A DNA stretch of 45,122 nt from Sphingomonas sanguinis NBRC 13937 (GCF_001591005.1 NZ_BCTY01000031.1:1-45122), one strand, 5' to 3'. Counted from the first letter of the stretch, positions 8,055 to 16,059 are shown. The notes: a model not told the origin generated them from the letters alone. Numbers and translations are program-made.

Positions 8055-9196
8055 GTCACCGCCGCATCGGCCAGCTGGCCAACCCGCGCCGCATCGGGAA
8101 AGCCCTCCGCGATCCACTGCGTCTCGACCTGTCGGAGCAGCCGCGCCACCTCGGGGCCCTTGCTGATCCCACGCTCGACCAAGGCACCGCCGGTCAGCGG
8201 CAGGGCAGGGGGCGTCCAGTCGCGAAGCGGCTCGATCGACTCGCCCGCCAACAACAACCGGTCGACCGCGCCGACCATCCCCGTGCGATAGGCGAGCGCG
8301 CGGGGCCCCTCGTCACCCGGTCCTGCGGTGGCGGCGATCAGCCGCTTGCGATCCGTGTTGGACAGCTTCAGCCGGGCGCCCACCGGCTCGGCGGCTTGGG
8401 GCGGCAGCAGCGCGGCGAGTCGCCGGATCGCATCGGGGGCGATCCCGGCCGCCGCCTCGCGCTCGGCCAGCACGGTCAGCCGGGCAACGCCTTCGGCATC
8501 GATCTCGGGAATGACGGCGCGGAAGATGCCATGCTCGACCATCAGCGTGACGACCGGCACTGCGCGCGCCGCGACCAGCAGCTTGAGCAGTTCGGCGGCG
8601 ATCCGCTCGCGCGACAAGGCCATCAGGTCGTTGGACCGCGCGGCACAGGCGGCGAGTCCGGCCTCGTCGACGGTATCGCCGAACCGCGCATGAAAGCGGA
8701 AGAAGCGCAGGATGCGCAGATGATCCTCGGCAATGCGCTGCAACGGATCGCCGATGAAGCGAACGCGCCCGGCCTTCAAGTCGTCCTGCCCGCCGAAATA
8801 GTCGAAGATCCGCCCCGTCGCCGGGTCGGCATAGAGCGCGTTCATCGTGAAGTCGCGCCGACTTGCATCCTCGCGCCAGTCGTCGGTGAAAGCGACGACG
8901 GCATGGCGGCCATCGGTCGACACGTCGCGGCGCAGCGTCGTCACCTCGACCGGCCCGTCGGGCAGGACGGCGGTGATCGTGCCGTGCGCGATGCCGGTCG
9001 GCACCGGCTTGAACCCGCAATCGCGCACGCGGTCGATGACGGTTTCGGGAGAGAGCGGCGTCGCCAGGTCGATATCGGCGACCGGAATGCCCAGCAGGCT
9101 GTCGCGTACCGCCCCCCCGACGAAGCGCGCCTCGAGCCGCTCGGCCAGCACGACCAACTCCGGGCGGTCGGCCCAAGGGGCTGTGTCCGGGCTCAT
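8045..9196 (-). CDS. cca: CCA tRNA nucleotidyltransferase / polyA polymerase family protein
   Basis: Class II nucleotidyltransferase that adds or repairs the CCA end of tRNAs. The 383-residue protein shows GGAVRDSLLG (about 27-36), the catalytic DID pair (Asp41, Asp43) and RRDFTMNALY, followed by the RNA-binding helical part with IAEDHLRILR. The start is the ATG at 9196, which overlaps the Nudix stop as ATGA. It is the last gene of the minus-strand run GNAT-DUF1285-Nudix-cca. The tRNA in this window already encodes CCA, so a repair role is possible. The symbol is given by family, since alphaproteobacterial members are also annotated as pcnB-like. Confidence 0.9.
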   Translation of the reverse strand: MSPDTAPWADRPELVVLAERLEARFVGGAVRDSLLGIPVADIDLATPLSPETVIDRVRDCGFKPVPTGIAHGTITAVLPDGPVEVTTLRRDVSTDGRHAVVAFTDDWREDASRRDFTMNALYADPATGRIFDYFGGQDDLKAGRVRFIGDPLQRIAEDHLRILRFFRFHARFGDTVDEAGLAACAARSNDLMALSRERIAAELLKLLVAARAVPVVTLMVEHGIFRAVIPEIDAEGVARLTVLAEREAAAGIAPDAIRRLAALLPPQAAEPVGARLKLSNTDRKRLIAATAGPGDEGPRALAYRTGMVGAVDRLLLAGESIEPLRDWTPPALPLTGGALVERGISKGPEVARLLRQVETQWIAEGFPDAARVGQLADAAVTQA

Positions 9197-9786
9197 GCCG
9201 TCCATTGCAGCCGCCGCGACAGGTTGACGATCATCGCGGCGGTCGCGCCCCAGATGCGCCGGTCGTTCCATAATATCTCGTAGAAATGGCGGGTACGGCC
9301 GCGCCACGGCGCGCTGACCCGGTGGTGATGGGCAGGATCGAGCAGGAAGGATAGCGGCACCTCGAACAGCGCGGCCACTTCCGCCTCGGCGGGTGTCAGG
9401 ATCAGGTCGGCCGGGATGACCCCCAGCACCGGCGTCACCTCGAACCCCGTGACGGTGCGATAGCGGTCGGCCAACCCGACCACGGTCACCGCGCGCGGCG
9501 ACAGGCCGATCTCCTCCTCCGCCTCGCGCAGCGCGGTCGCGACCAGATCGACATCGCCCGGATCGGCGCGACCGCCGGGAAAGGCGATCTGGCCCGCATG
9601 GTTGCGCAGGCTCTCGGTCCGCTGGGTCAGGACGACGCCCGGCTCGGCCCGGTCGGTCACCGGGACCAGTACCGCGGCGGCGGTGGGCGGCGCGCTTTCG
9701 TCCTGCAGCTCGACGCCATCGCCGGTCAGCAAATCCTGAGCCGGAATACGCGCCATCGCCTGAGCCAGCCTTTCGGCCAGCGTCAT
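9193..9786 (-). CDS. Nudix hydrolase, CoA pyrophosphatase type
   Basis: Probably hydrolyses CoA or related diphosphates. The 197-residue protein has the CoA-pyrophosphatase signature LRNHAGQIAFPGG (60-72) running into a Nudix box ending REAEEEIGL (87-95). Asp replaces the first Glu of the consensus box. The ATG at 9786 is chosen because it overlaps the DUF1285 stop as ATGA, and upstream residues look unrelated to the fold. Its own stop overlaps the cca start in the same way, so the genes are translationally coupled. The specific substrate is inferred from the signature. Confidence 0.9.
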   Translation of the reverse strand: MTLAERLAQAMARIPAQDLLTGDGVELQDESAPPTAAAVLVPVTDRAEPGVVLTQRTESLRNHAGQIAFPGGRADPGDVDLVATALREAEEEIGLSPRAVTVVGLADRYRTVTGFEVTPVLGVIPADLILTPAEAEVAALFEVPLSFLLDPAHHHRVSAPWRGRTRHFYEILWNDRRIWGATAAMIVNLSRRLQWTA

Positions 9787-10355
9787 GCGGGCGCTACCGG
9801 GGTCAGGGGAAAGAACGCGCCCTGGCTCCACAGGCCGGGTTGCGCCTCGTCATCGGCGAGCGCCAACTCGGCCAGCTCATAATAGACCGGCCGCGCGATC
9901 AGCGCCTCCAGCCCGTCCCGCACATGAAGATAGGGACGGGGCCCGTCCTCGCCTTCGACGAAGCGTAAAGGATGGTCGGGCCCGGCGGCGACCAGATCGC
10001 CGGTGTTGAGCTGGAACACCAGTCGCGCGTCGCGACCCTCGCCCTCGGCCTTCAGCGTGGTGGCGACGAAGGGCGCGTCCTCGACCGCGATGTCGAGCTT
10101 CTCGACCGGCGTGACCAGAACGTGGCGGCCATCGGGCTCGCGGCGCAGGATGGTGGAGAACAGCCGGACCATCGCCGGGCGAGTGATCGGGCTGCCCTGG
10201 TGAAACCAGGTGCCGTCGCGGGCGATCCGCATCTCGCTGTCGCCGCAATGGGTCGGGTTCCACTGCGCCACGGGGGGCAGCTTCTGCGCCTCCATCGCCT
10301 GAACGATTTCGGCCAGGCTGAGCGCGGACAGGTCGGGGGGCGGTGCCATCGGCAT
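9783..10355 (-). CDS. DUF1285 family protein
   Basis: Uncharacterised family common in alpha- and gammaproteobacteria, usually beside Nudix and CCA-transferase genes as here. From the ATG at 10355 the protein has 190 residues. The conserved block CGDSEMRIARDGTWFHQGSP, followed by LFSTILRREPDGRHVLVTPVEK, identifies the family. There is no signal peptide or membrane segment. Start choice is uncertain: ATG at 10349 is also in frame, and a TTG at 10406 would overlap the GNAT stop in the pattern seen at the other junctions of this operon. Function unknown. Confidence 0.85.
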   Translation of the reverse strand: MPMAPPPDLSALSLAEIVQAMEAQKLPPVAQWNPTHCGDSEMRIARDGTWFHQGSPITRPAMVRLFSTILRREPDGRHVLVTPVEKLDIAVEDAPFVATTLKAEGEGRDARLVFQLNTGDLVAAGPDHPLRFVEGEDGPRPYLHVRDGLEALIARPVYYELAELALADDEAQPGLWSQGAFFPLTPVAPA

Positions 10356-10402
10356 GATGCGGTCGAGGTAGGGATGCAAAGGCCCCAGGTAAAGCCCGGC
10401 GC

Positions 10403-10921
10403 TCAACCCGCCGCCGGATCGGGGCCGAGCATCCCCGCCAGCGCAGGCACGTCGGGCCCGCGCGCCAGCAGGCGGTGCCGCTCGACCGGGCCGGGCAGGC
10501 GCCAGTCGGCGGTGCGCTCGGCGGTGAAGCCGAAGAAGCGGCCATAATATTCCGGGTCGCCGATCAGCATCATCGCGCGATCCAGTCCTTGCGCGGCGGC
10601 GACCTCCAGCATGTGGCCGAGCAGCTCACGGCCGATGCCGCCCTGCTGATGATCGGGTTCGACGGCGACCGGCCCCACCATCACCATGGGATGCGCGGTG
10701 CCCCGGTCGTCGGTCAGCGCGACCGGCCAGCACTGGATCGACCCGATCAGCGTATCGCCCTCCATCGCGGCGAAGCACAAGGCGGCGATCGGCTGGACGC
10801 TCCCGCGCACCTTATAGGCGGTGCGCGCCTGCCGTCCCGGTGGGAAGGCACGGTCGAGCAGCGCCTCGACCGCATCGGGGGCGACCGCGTCGAGCGGGGC
10901 GAGGGCGGTCTTCACGGTCAA
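10403..10921 (-). CDS. GNAT family N-acetyltransferase
   Basis: Cytoplasmic acetyltransferase of the YhbS-like branch. The acetyl-CoA binding loop is visible as HQQGGIGRELL (91-101), followed by the MMLIGDPEYYGRFGF-like helix and strand typical of this group. At 172 residues the length is normal. The open frame begins at TTG 10921; a GTG at 10915 fits the family N-terminus as well and may be the real start. It is the first gene of the minus-strand operon and is divergent from folB across about 120 bases. The acceptor substrate is unknown. Confidence 0.85.
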   Translation of the reverse strand: MTVKTALAPLDAVAPDAVEALLDRAFPPGRQARTAYKVRGSVQPIAALCFAAMEGDTLIGSIQCWPVALTDDRGTAHPMVMVGPVAVEPDHQQGGIGRELLGHMLEVAAAQGLDRAMMLIGDPEYYGRFFGFTAERTADWRLPGPVERHRLLARGPDVPALAGMLGPDPAAG

Positions 10922-11041
10922 GGGCCAGGGGTCCGGTGACGGGAGGGGGGACGCGCGCCCTTAGCGCGACGGGGCGGCGATGCAAGCCTTGCGTGGGCCC
11001 GGACCCTTCCCTTGCCCGCCCGCTCTGCTAGAGGCGCTGGC

Positions 11042-11410
11042 ATGGAAGACCGTCTCCAACTCGAAGTCCACGACCTCGAAGTCCAGGTGCTGACCGGCAT
11101 CTATTCCGAGGAAACCCATCTGCCGCAGCCGCTGCGCATCTCGCTGACGGTCGATCTCGACTGTCCGGCGCGCTACACGCCCGACAGTCCGCTGACCGAG
11201 TCGAAGAACTATCTCGACCTGAAACACGCTGCGACCCACTTGCCCGAGGGCGTGCATTTCACGCTGATCGAGGGGGTTGCCGACCATATCTGCGACACGC
11301 TCTTCCTGCAGGACAAGCGGGTGACGCGGGTGCAGGTGAAGATTGTGAAGCTGGCCATCGCCGAAGACGGCGAGGCGATCGGAATCACCCTGGTCCGGCA
11401 CCGGCGCTAA
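11042..11410 (+). CDS. folB: Dihydroneopterin aldolase
   Basis: Folate pathway enzyme that cleaves 7,8-dihydroneopterin to hydroxymethyl-dihydropterin and glycolaldehyde. The 122-residue protein has the family's landmarks: LTGIYSEE near the N-terminus, ESKNYLDLK (53-61), LIEGVAD with Glu77, and the lysine-containing VKIVKL strand (99-104). The ATG at 11042 gives MEDRLQLEVHDLEV. A short open frame follows after 5 bases and may be co-transcribed. Other folate genes are absent from the window. Confidence 0.93.
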   Translation: MEDRLQLEVHDLEVQVLTGIYSEETHLPQPLRISLTVDLDCPARYTPDSPLTESKNYLDLKHAATHLPEGVHFTLIEGVADHICDTLFLQDKRVTRVQVKIVKLAIAEDGEAIGITLVRHRR

Positions 11411-11415
11411 GCGGC

Positions 11416-11703
11416 ATGACCGCGCGGCGACTCGATCTGGCGCCCGACGCCGATATCGTCCGCATGGTCGCCGCGCATCCCGGCGTCGATCTGGTGCTGG
11501 TGATCCAGCCGGGCCGCGATTCGATCGCCCAGGCGATGGTCGAGGCGGCGGTCGCGCCGCTGGCGGTCGCTGCGGCTCCATCGGCACGGATCAACGCGGT
11601 GCTGGTCGGCGACGGGGCGGGAGAGGCGGCGGTCGCGGCGGCGGTCGCCTATCTCGCCGCCGCCCATGCCGTCACCGGTCAGTTGCTGGGCGTCGGCACC
11701 TGA
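11416..11703 (+). CDS. Small conserved-looking protein, unknown function
   Basis: The 95-residue product starts 5 bases after the folB stop, so it is probably in the same transcript. It is Ala- and Val-rich (VDLVLVIQPGRDSIAQAMVEAAV, a strand-helix pattern ending in AVAYLAAAHAVTG). This resembles part of a Rossmann-type fold, but no nucleotide-binding glycine motif is visible. Its last 25 bases overlap the 3' end of the convergent gene at 11679. The case for coding rests on position after folB and a continuous helix/strand pattern. Confidence 0.6.
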   Translation: MTARRLDLAPDADIVRMVAAHPGVDLVLVIQPGRDSIAQAMVEAAVAPLAVAAAPSARINAVLVGDGAGEAAVAAAVAYLAAAHAVTGQLLGVGT

Positions 11704-12572
11704 CGCTCGCGCCCGCAGGGGCCCAGCTTCCGCAGGACGAAGCGATAATCATCGCGCGCCGCCTGCGCATCCTCGGGCGACAGTGACGCGGTGCTGCGAT
11801 CGGGCAGCGATTCCGGCAGCGCGCAGGCCAGCCGATACCAGAGCAGCGTATCGCGCGCCGGGGGCGCGGCCGATTCGTCGACGATCTCGCTCAGCGCCAC
11901 GGCATAGCGACGCTCTTCGCCCGGACGGCGCAGGACCGATAGCGAGACCGGGCGATTGTTCGCGGTGGTCAGGAAAATCTGGGTCTCGCCCTCGCCGGGG
12001 AGCGTGCCCGGCACGTAAAAGGCGTTGCCGACGCCGGTGATGACCGGCGGCGCGTCCGCCGACAGGGCGTCGCGGGTGATGGTACGGCTGCGCTGTTCCG
12101 TGTCGGGCGTCCAGGGCAGCTGGGCGTCGGGCGCGACCAGCTGTAACTGGTCGGCGGCGTTCGGCACCCGCCGCGCATAGATCAGGACGCGCATCTTACG
12201 CAGCTTGGGCGCGTGCCCCCGCGCATCGGTCGCTGCATCGAACAGATAGCCGACGCGCGAGGGCAGGCCGCCCGCACCGCGGATCAGTGCGCCGACATCC
12301 GCCTCGACATAAAAACGCTGATGGCCGGGCGCGACCCCGGCCGCCTCCGCCCCCTTGATCGTCGTTGCTGACCGGACGGTCACATCGGCGATGACGGGGG
12401 CCGACAGCACCAGATCGGCCAGATCGGCATAGCCCGGTCCTGTTGGCGCTACCATCGAATCACCCGGCGGTATCGACGGCGCGGTGGCGACCTGGGCGAA
12501 AACGGGGGCGGCAAGGGCGGGAATCGCCAGCGTCAAAACGCAAGCGCGAATGGCGTGGGGCAGCGGATTCAT
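11679..12572 (-). CDS. Secreted protein of unknown function
   Basis: A 297-residue protein with a clear signal peptide (about 1-26, cleavage after VFAQ or nearby), so it is periplasmic. I do not recognise a named domain. After a Pro/Gly-rich linker come predicted beta-rich segments (DVTVRSATTIKG, HQRFYVEADVGALIRG, RVLIYARRV) and a C-terminal helical part with ARDTLLWYRLACALPESLPD. Single-copy and divergent from tonB across about 215 bases, it may share control signals with the TonB cluster. Function unknown. Confidence 0.8.
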   Translation of the reverse strand: MNPLPHAIRACVLTLAIPALAAPVFAQVATAPSIPPGDSMVAPTGPGYADLADLVLSAPVIADVTVRSATTIKGAEAAGVAPGHQRFYVEADVGALIRGAGGLPSRVGYLFDAATDARGHAPKLRKMRVLIYARRVPNAADQLQLVAPDAQLPWTPDTEQRSRTITRDALSADAPPVITGVGNAFYVPGTLPGEGETQIFLTTANNRPVSLSVLRRPGEERRYAVALSEIVDESAAPPARDTLLWYRLACALPESLPDRSTASLSPEDAQAARDDYRFVLRKLGPCGRERQVPTPSN

Positions 12573-12787
12573 CGTTTCGCGCTACTCCTTTGGCTATTAA
12601 CGGTACAGAAATAATTTCGTCACGGGACGGTTGTACGTTTATTACGTCCGACAAACTGATTGCACCGCGCCAGCCGTCACGATAGGGTCCAAGGCTCTGC
12701 CGCATGCCGTAAGAGCATGGCAGGAGTTTCCCACGTCCCCACGCTACGGCGAGGCGAAACTGGCAGACTGAGGAGTTTCGTTGCTGA

Positions 12788-13468
12788 ATGGCCTATACTG
12801 ACCAGAAGATGTCCGGGGGCAAGGTGGTCGCGATCGTTATCGTCGTGCTCATCCATGCTGCCCTGGGCTATGCCTTCGTCACGGGGCTGGCTTACCAGTA
12901 CGTGAAGAAGGCGACCGAGAAGCTCAACACGTTCGACGTGCAAGAGCCGCCGCCCCCACCCCCGCCGGAAGAGCCGCCGCCCCCGCCGCCGCCGGACCAG
13001 CCCAACCTGCCGCCGCCGCCGACCACGGTGGTGACGCCGCCGCCCGTCGTTCCGTTGCCCAGCCAGGCACCGACGATGGCCACGACGAACGTCATCCCGC
13101 TGAGCCAGCCGACCGCGCCGCCAGCCCCGCCTGCACCGCCGGCTCCGCCTGCGCCGCCGGCCCCGGTGATCTCGAAGGCCGCCGGTCTGAAGGGTAACCC
13201 GGGTCAGTTCTTCGGTCCCGACGCCTATCCGCCCTCGGCCCAGCGCGAAGGCGCGGAAGGTCGCGTGTCGGCCAAGCTGTCGATCGGCACCGATGGTCGC
13301 GTGACCGATTGCTCGATCCTGTCGAGCAGCGGCAACCGGGCCCTGGACGATGCGACGTGCCGCATTTCGAAGGCGCGCGTTCGCTTCAGCCCGGCACTCG
13401 ACCAGAGCGGAAGCCCGATCTCGTCGACCTATACGCTTAACATCCGTTGGCAGCTGCCACAGGAATAA
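12788..13468 (+). CDS. tonB: TonB energy transducer
   Basis: Transmits proton-motive force from ExbB-ExbD to outer-membrane TonB-dependent receptors. In 226 residues it shows an N-terminal membrane anchor (about 11-35) containing the conserved His in VVLIHAALGY, a proline-rich periplasm-spanning stretch (about 52-125, long runs of Pro with Glu, then Pro-Ala repeats), and a C-terminal TonB domain (about 135-226, with YPPSAQREGAEGRVSAKLSI). The AGGAG at 12771 is 12 bases before this ATG; an in-frame ATG at 12809 would still keep the anchor. It leads a four-gene cluster. The spacer 12573-12787 holds a bulged hairpin at 12697-12723, but I see no clear Fur box. Confidence 0.95.
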   Translation: MAYTDQKMSGGKVVAIVIVVLIHAALGYAFVTGLAYQYVKKATEKLNTFDVQEPPPPPPPEEPPPPPPPDQPNLPPPPTTVVTPPPVVPLPSQAPTMATTNVIPLSQPTAPPAPPAPPAPPAPPAPVISKAAGLKGNPGQFFGPDAYPPSAQREGAEGRVSAKLSIGTDGRVTDCSILSSSGNRALDDATCRISKARVRFSPALDQSGSPISSTYTLNIRWQLPQE

Positions 13469-13519
13469 CGGCTAAAAGCCGAAACAACCCAACGCTTTAG
13501 TCAGAGGACCTAACCAACC

Positions 13520-14314
13520 ATGCTCACCACCATCCTCGCCGCGGGCGGCGCAGCGGCCGGTGCCGAAAATCCGTACGGCCTGGGCCAGGCCCTGAAGGAA
13601 GGCGGCCTCATCTCGCAGTCGGTGTTCACCATCCTCTGCTTGATGTCGATCGTCTCCTTCTACATCCTGTTCTCGAAGCTGTTCGAGCAGCAGAAGATCA
13701 TCAACCAGGCGAAGCGCGTCCGTCAGAGCTTCTGGTCGTCGAACTCGCTGCGCGAAGGTTCGGCCAAGCTCGAGAAGAACTCGGCCTATAAGCAGATCGT
13801 CGACGACGGTCTGGCCGCGCAGGACCAGCACTCGAAGCTGACCGATCCGGTCGAAGCGCATGACTGGCTGCACGGCTCGCTGGCGCGTTCGGAAGCCGCG
13901 ATCAACTCGAAGCTGGGCGGCGGTCTCGCCTTCCTGGCGACCGTCGGTGCGACCGCGCCGTTCATCGGTCTGTTCGGTACCGTTATCGGCATCTACCGCG
14001 CGCTCATCAAGATCGGCTCGTCGGGCCAGGCTTCGATCGACGCCGTCGCCGGTCCGGTCGGTGAAGCGCTCATCATGACCGCTCTGGGTCTGGTCGTCGC
14101 GGTTCCGGCCGTGCTCGCCTACAACTGGCTGCAGCGTCGCAACAAGGGCATCGCCGAAGACCTGTCGTCCTTCTCGAACGACGTGCTGGGCTTCCTGGCC
14201 TCGAACGGTGCGGTTCGTCCGGCCATTGCCGGTGCCGCCAAGCCGGCCGCCGTCAAGGCTCCGGCTGGCACCACCACGGCCGGTCAGGCCGGTGGCGTTC
14301 AGACCCGCGCCTGA
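13520..14314 (+). CDS. exbB: ExbB proton-channel protein (MotA/TolQ/ExbB family)
   Basis: Inner-membrane pentamer subunit that, with ExbD, forms the proton channel driving TonB. The 264-residue protein has a first membrane helix near 36-55 and two C-terminal helices in FLATVGATAPFIGLFGTVIG and ALIMTALGLVVAVPAVLAY, the family signature. An Ala/Thr-rich tail of about 25 residues follows. AGAGGA lies upstream of the ATG at 13520. It lies between tonB and two exbD genes. Confidence 0.95.
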   Translation: MLTTILAAGGAAAGAENPYGLGQALKEGGLISQSVFTILCLMSIVSFYILFSKLFEQQKIINQAKRVRQSFWSSNSLREGSAKLEKNSAYKQIVDDGLAAQDQHSKLTDPVEAHDWLHGSLARSEAAINSKLGGGLAFLATVGATAPFIGLFGTVIGIYRALIKIGSSGQASIDAVAGPVGEALIMTALGLVVAVPAVLAYNWLQRRNKGIAEDLSSFSNDVLGFLASNGAVRPAIAGAAKPAAVKAPAGTTTAGQAGGVQTRA

Positions 14315-14320
14315 GCTTAA

Positions 14321-14360
14321 GGGGGCGGAGCGGCGGTTTTCGGATCGTCGCTTCGCCACC
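14321..14360 (+). other. Intercistronic hairpin between exbB and exbD
   Basis: GCGGAGCG (14325-14332) pairs with CGCTTCGC (14349-14356) with one G-U pair. The stem extends into the G-run at 14321-14324, opposite CACC with one mismatch. No U-run follows, so readthrough is expected. Such a structure could protect the exbB message and help make more ExbB than ExbD, as the 5:2 complex needs; that role is inference. Confidence 0.4.
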
Positions 14361-14415
14361 CCCCGCCGGTCCAGTTCGGATCGGCGATAGAATGCATGGA
14401 TAGGATAGCTCTCTC

Positions 14416-14889
14416 ATGGCGATGAGCGTTGGCGGGGACTCCGCCGAGAAACCGATGTCGGAGATCAACACGACGCCCCTCGTGGACGTCATGCTGGTTC
14501 TCCTCATCATCTTCCTGATCGCGGTTCCGGTCGTGATTCAGACCGTCAAGTTGAAGCTGCCGAACGTCCGCTTCGACCCGACGACGACCAAGCCGGAAAA
14601 CGTGTCGCTCTCGGTCACCAGCGAGAATGGCCAGTGCAAGGTCTATTGGGGTCTGAGCCCCGTGACCTCGACCGAGCTGCGCGACCGCGCGGTGGCGAAG
14701 CTGAAGGCCGAAGTCGAACGGCTTGGCCCGAACATCACGCCGGATCAGCTGCCCGAGGCGCATATTCGCGGCGACGTGAATGCGCCCTACCGTTGCATCG
14801 GCGGCACCATCTATACGATGCAGTCGGCGGGTTTTTCCCGCGTCGGCTTCATCTCCGAGCCGCCCCCCGGCGGCAACCCCCGCGCCTGA
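14416..14889 (+). CDS. exbD: Biopolymer transporter ExbD (first copy)
   Basis: Partner of ExbB in the TonB motor. The 157-residue protein has a short cytoplasmic N-terminus, the signature INTTPLVDVMLVLLIIF with the proton-carrying Asp24 at the start of the single membrane helix, and a periplasmic domain. That domain is larger than in the second copy and contains two cysteines (in GQCKVYWG and PYRCIGG). It is the first of two adjacent exbD genes that differ outside the membrane helix, so each may have its own partner or role. Confidence 0.94.
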   Translation: MAMSVGGDSAEKPMSEINTTPLVDVMLVLLIIFLIAVPVVIQTVKLKLPNVRFDPTTTKPENVSLSVTSENGQCKVYWGLSPVTSTELRDRAVAKLKAEVERLGPNITPDQLPEAHIRGDVNAPYRCIGGTIYTMQSAGFSRVGFISEPPPGGNPRA

Positions 14890-14923
14890 TCGGCCGGGCG
14901 GACACAATAGGAGTTAGCACGCC

Positions 14924-15349
14924 ATGGCAATGAGCGCCGGATCTGATGATGGCGAGCCGATGATGGACATGAACACGACGCCGTTGATCGACGTCATGCT
15001 CGTGCTCCTCATCATGTTCATCATCACCATCCCGATCCAGACTCACGCGGTGAAGGTCGACCTCCCCGTCAACTCGCCCAACAATCAGCCGATTGTGAAC
15101 AGCGAGAAGAACAAGGTGGGTATCGACGCTGCTGGCATCGTGACCTGGAACGGTGCCCCGGTCGACGAAGTGACGCTGCGCCAGTATCTGGACCAGACCG
15201 CTTCGATGAACCCGGAGCCCGAACTGCACTTCCAGCCGGCGCCCGACGCAAAGTACGCCAAGGTCGACGAGACCCTGGCCGTGATCAAGCGTTCGGCGGT
15301 CAAGAAGCTCGGCTTCATCGGCAACGAGCAGTATCGCAACGACTTCTGA
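14924..15349 (+). CDS. exbD: Biopolymer transporter ExbD (second copy)
   Basis: Second ExbD of the cluster, 141 residues, with the same N-terminal MAMS start, the signature NTTPLIDVMLVLLIMF with Asp23 in the membrane helix, and a shorter periplasmic domain without cysteines. GGAG at 14911 serves as ribosome-binding site. A strong terminator follows at 15381, marking the end of tonB-exbB-exbD-exbD. Dual ExbD copies behind one ExbB are known from Xanthomonas-type TonB systems, where the second is needed for only some substrates. Confidence 0.94.
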   Translation: MAMSAGSDDGEPMMDMNTTPLIDVMLVLLIMFIITIPIQTHAVKVDLPVNSPNNQPIVNSEKNKVGIDAAGIVTWNGAPVDEVTLRQYLDQTASMNPEPELHFQPAPDAKYAKVDETLAVIKRSAVKKLGFIGNEQYRNDF

Positions 15350-15380
15350 TCCTCCGCGATCAGGTCGATGACGAATATCA

Positions 15381-15408
15381 GGCGGTCTCTCCGGAGGCCG
15401 CCTTTTTT
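15381..15408 (+). terminator. Rho-independent terminator of the tonB-exbB-exbD-exbD cluster
   Basis: A 9-bp stem, GGCGGTCTC (15381-15389) with GAGGCCGCC (15394-15402), includes one G-U pair and a TCCG loop. Six T follow directly at 15403-15408. It starts 31 bases past the last exbD stop. Confidence 0.93.
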
Positions 15409-15610
15409 CGTTTGCGGAATTGAACCGGAGATCTCGCCACTCCGCTCCATCCTGACGGCCATCCGATTTTACCGGTAGCAGAGCCTGGACGACCCTTTTG
15501 GCGCAATGGGGCGGAAGGGGAGGCACTCGGTTGTCCTCTCGAGCGGCTCCTCTCAAGGCCCTTTGCCGAATGCGAGAATCCGGCATGGCGCTACCTTCTA
15601 GCCACGCATC

Positions 15611-15646
15611 TTTCGTTGCTTGCGCATGTTTCGTTGCTTGCGCATG
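15611..15646. repeat. Perfect tandem duplication of an 18-bp unit
   Basis: TTTCGTTGCTTGCGCATG occurs at 15611-15628 and again directly at 15629-15646, with a third partial start (TTTC) at 15647. It sits just upstream of the dyad at 15644-15687 and the gene at 15700. I see nothing else I can support between 15409 and 15610. Confidence 0.85.
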
Positions 15647-15687
15647 TTTCACAAAAGTGACACTCTAAAGTCACAAAAATGAAACAT
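15644..15687. promoter_or_regulatory. Concentric dyad, possible operator or leader hairpin
   Basis: Two nested inverted repeats share one centre (15665.5): ATGTTTCA (15644-15651) with TGAAACAT (15680-15687), and GTGAC (15657-15661) with GTCAC (15670-15674). The intervening bases are A-rich. The block ends 1 base before the ribosome-binding site AGGAG of the gene at 15700. A shared centre is typical of a binding site for a dimeric regulator. Function is inferred. Confidence 0.55.
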
Positions 15688-15699
15688 AGGAGAATGGAT

Positions 15700-16059
15700 A
15701 TGCGTGGAGTCGTTTCGGTTTTGCTTGTGGCAGCGGCGGGCATGGCGGCCCCGGCCATGGCCCAGGACTCGTGGCCGCAGCGCACGGGGTTTCAGGAAAT
15801 TGCCGCAGGGAATTTCCTGGGTGCAGAGCGAACCTTGATGGAAGAACGCCGCGTCAGTCCGAAGAGCCCTGAATTGATGCTCAACCTCGCCGCCGTCTAT
15901 GCCAAGACCGGTCGCGCCGCCGATGCGCGCGCGCTGTATGACGCCGTGCTGCAGGAAAAGCCGATCGCGATGGATATGCCCTCGGGCGCGATCCTGTCGT
16001 CGCACACCGTGGCCCGCACCGGGTTGCGCCATCTGCCGCAGGCGATCGCCGCGCGGTAA
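15700..16059 (+). CDS. Small secreted TPR-like protein
   Basis: A 119-residue periplasmic protein: signal peptide MRGVVSVLLVAAAGMAAPAMAQ, then helices with a tetratricopeptide-like pattern (FQEIAAGNFLGAERTLMEERRVSPKSPELMLNLAAVYAKTGRAADARALYDAVLQEKP, about 34-92). Partner unknown. The ATG at 15700 is chosen because AGGAG lies 7 bases upstream; ATGs at 15679 and 15694 are in frame but too close to, or ahead of, that site. Tandem repeats and a concentric dyad directly upstream suggest specific regulation. The spacer after it (16060-16317) holds only a weak 9-bp hairpin near 16071-16100. Confidence 0.8.
   Translation: MRGVVSVLLVAAAGMAAPAMAQDSWPQRTGFQEIAAGNFLGAERTLMEERRVSPKSPELMLNLAAVYAKTGRAADARALYDAVLQEKPIAMDMPSGAILSSHTVARTGLRHLPQAIAAR

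Noticed and set aside
9598..10547. Plus-strand open frames opposite the Nudix-DUF1285-GNAT genes
   Set aside because: Antisense shadows without domain motifs; the minus-strand genes carry clear family signatures.
15611..15646. Start of a CRISPR array
   Set aside because: Only two directly abutting copies with no spacers and no cas genes.
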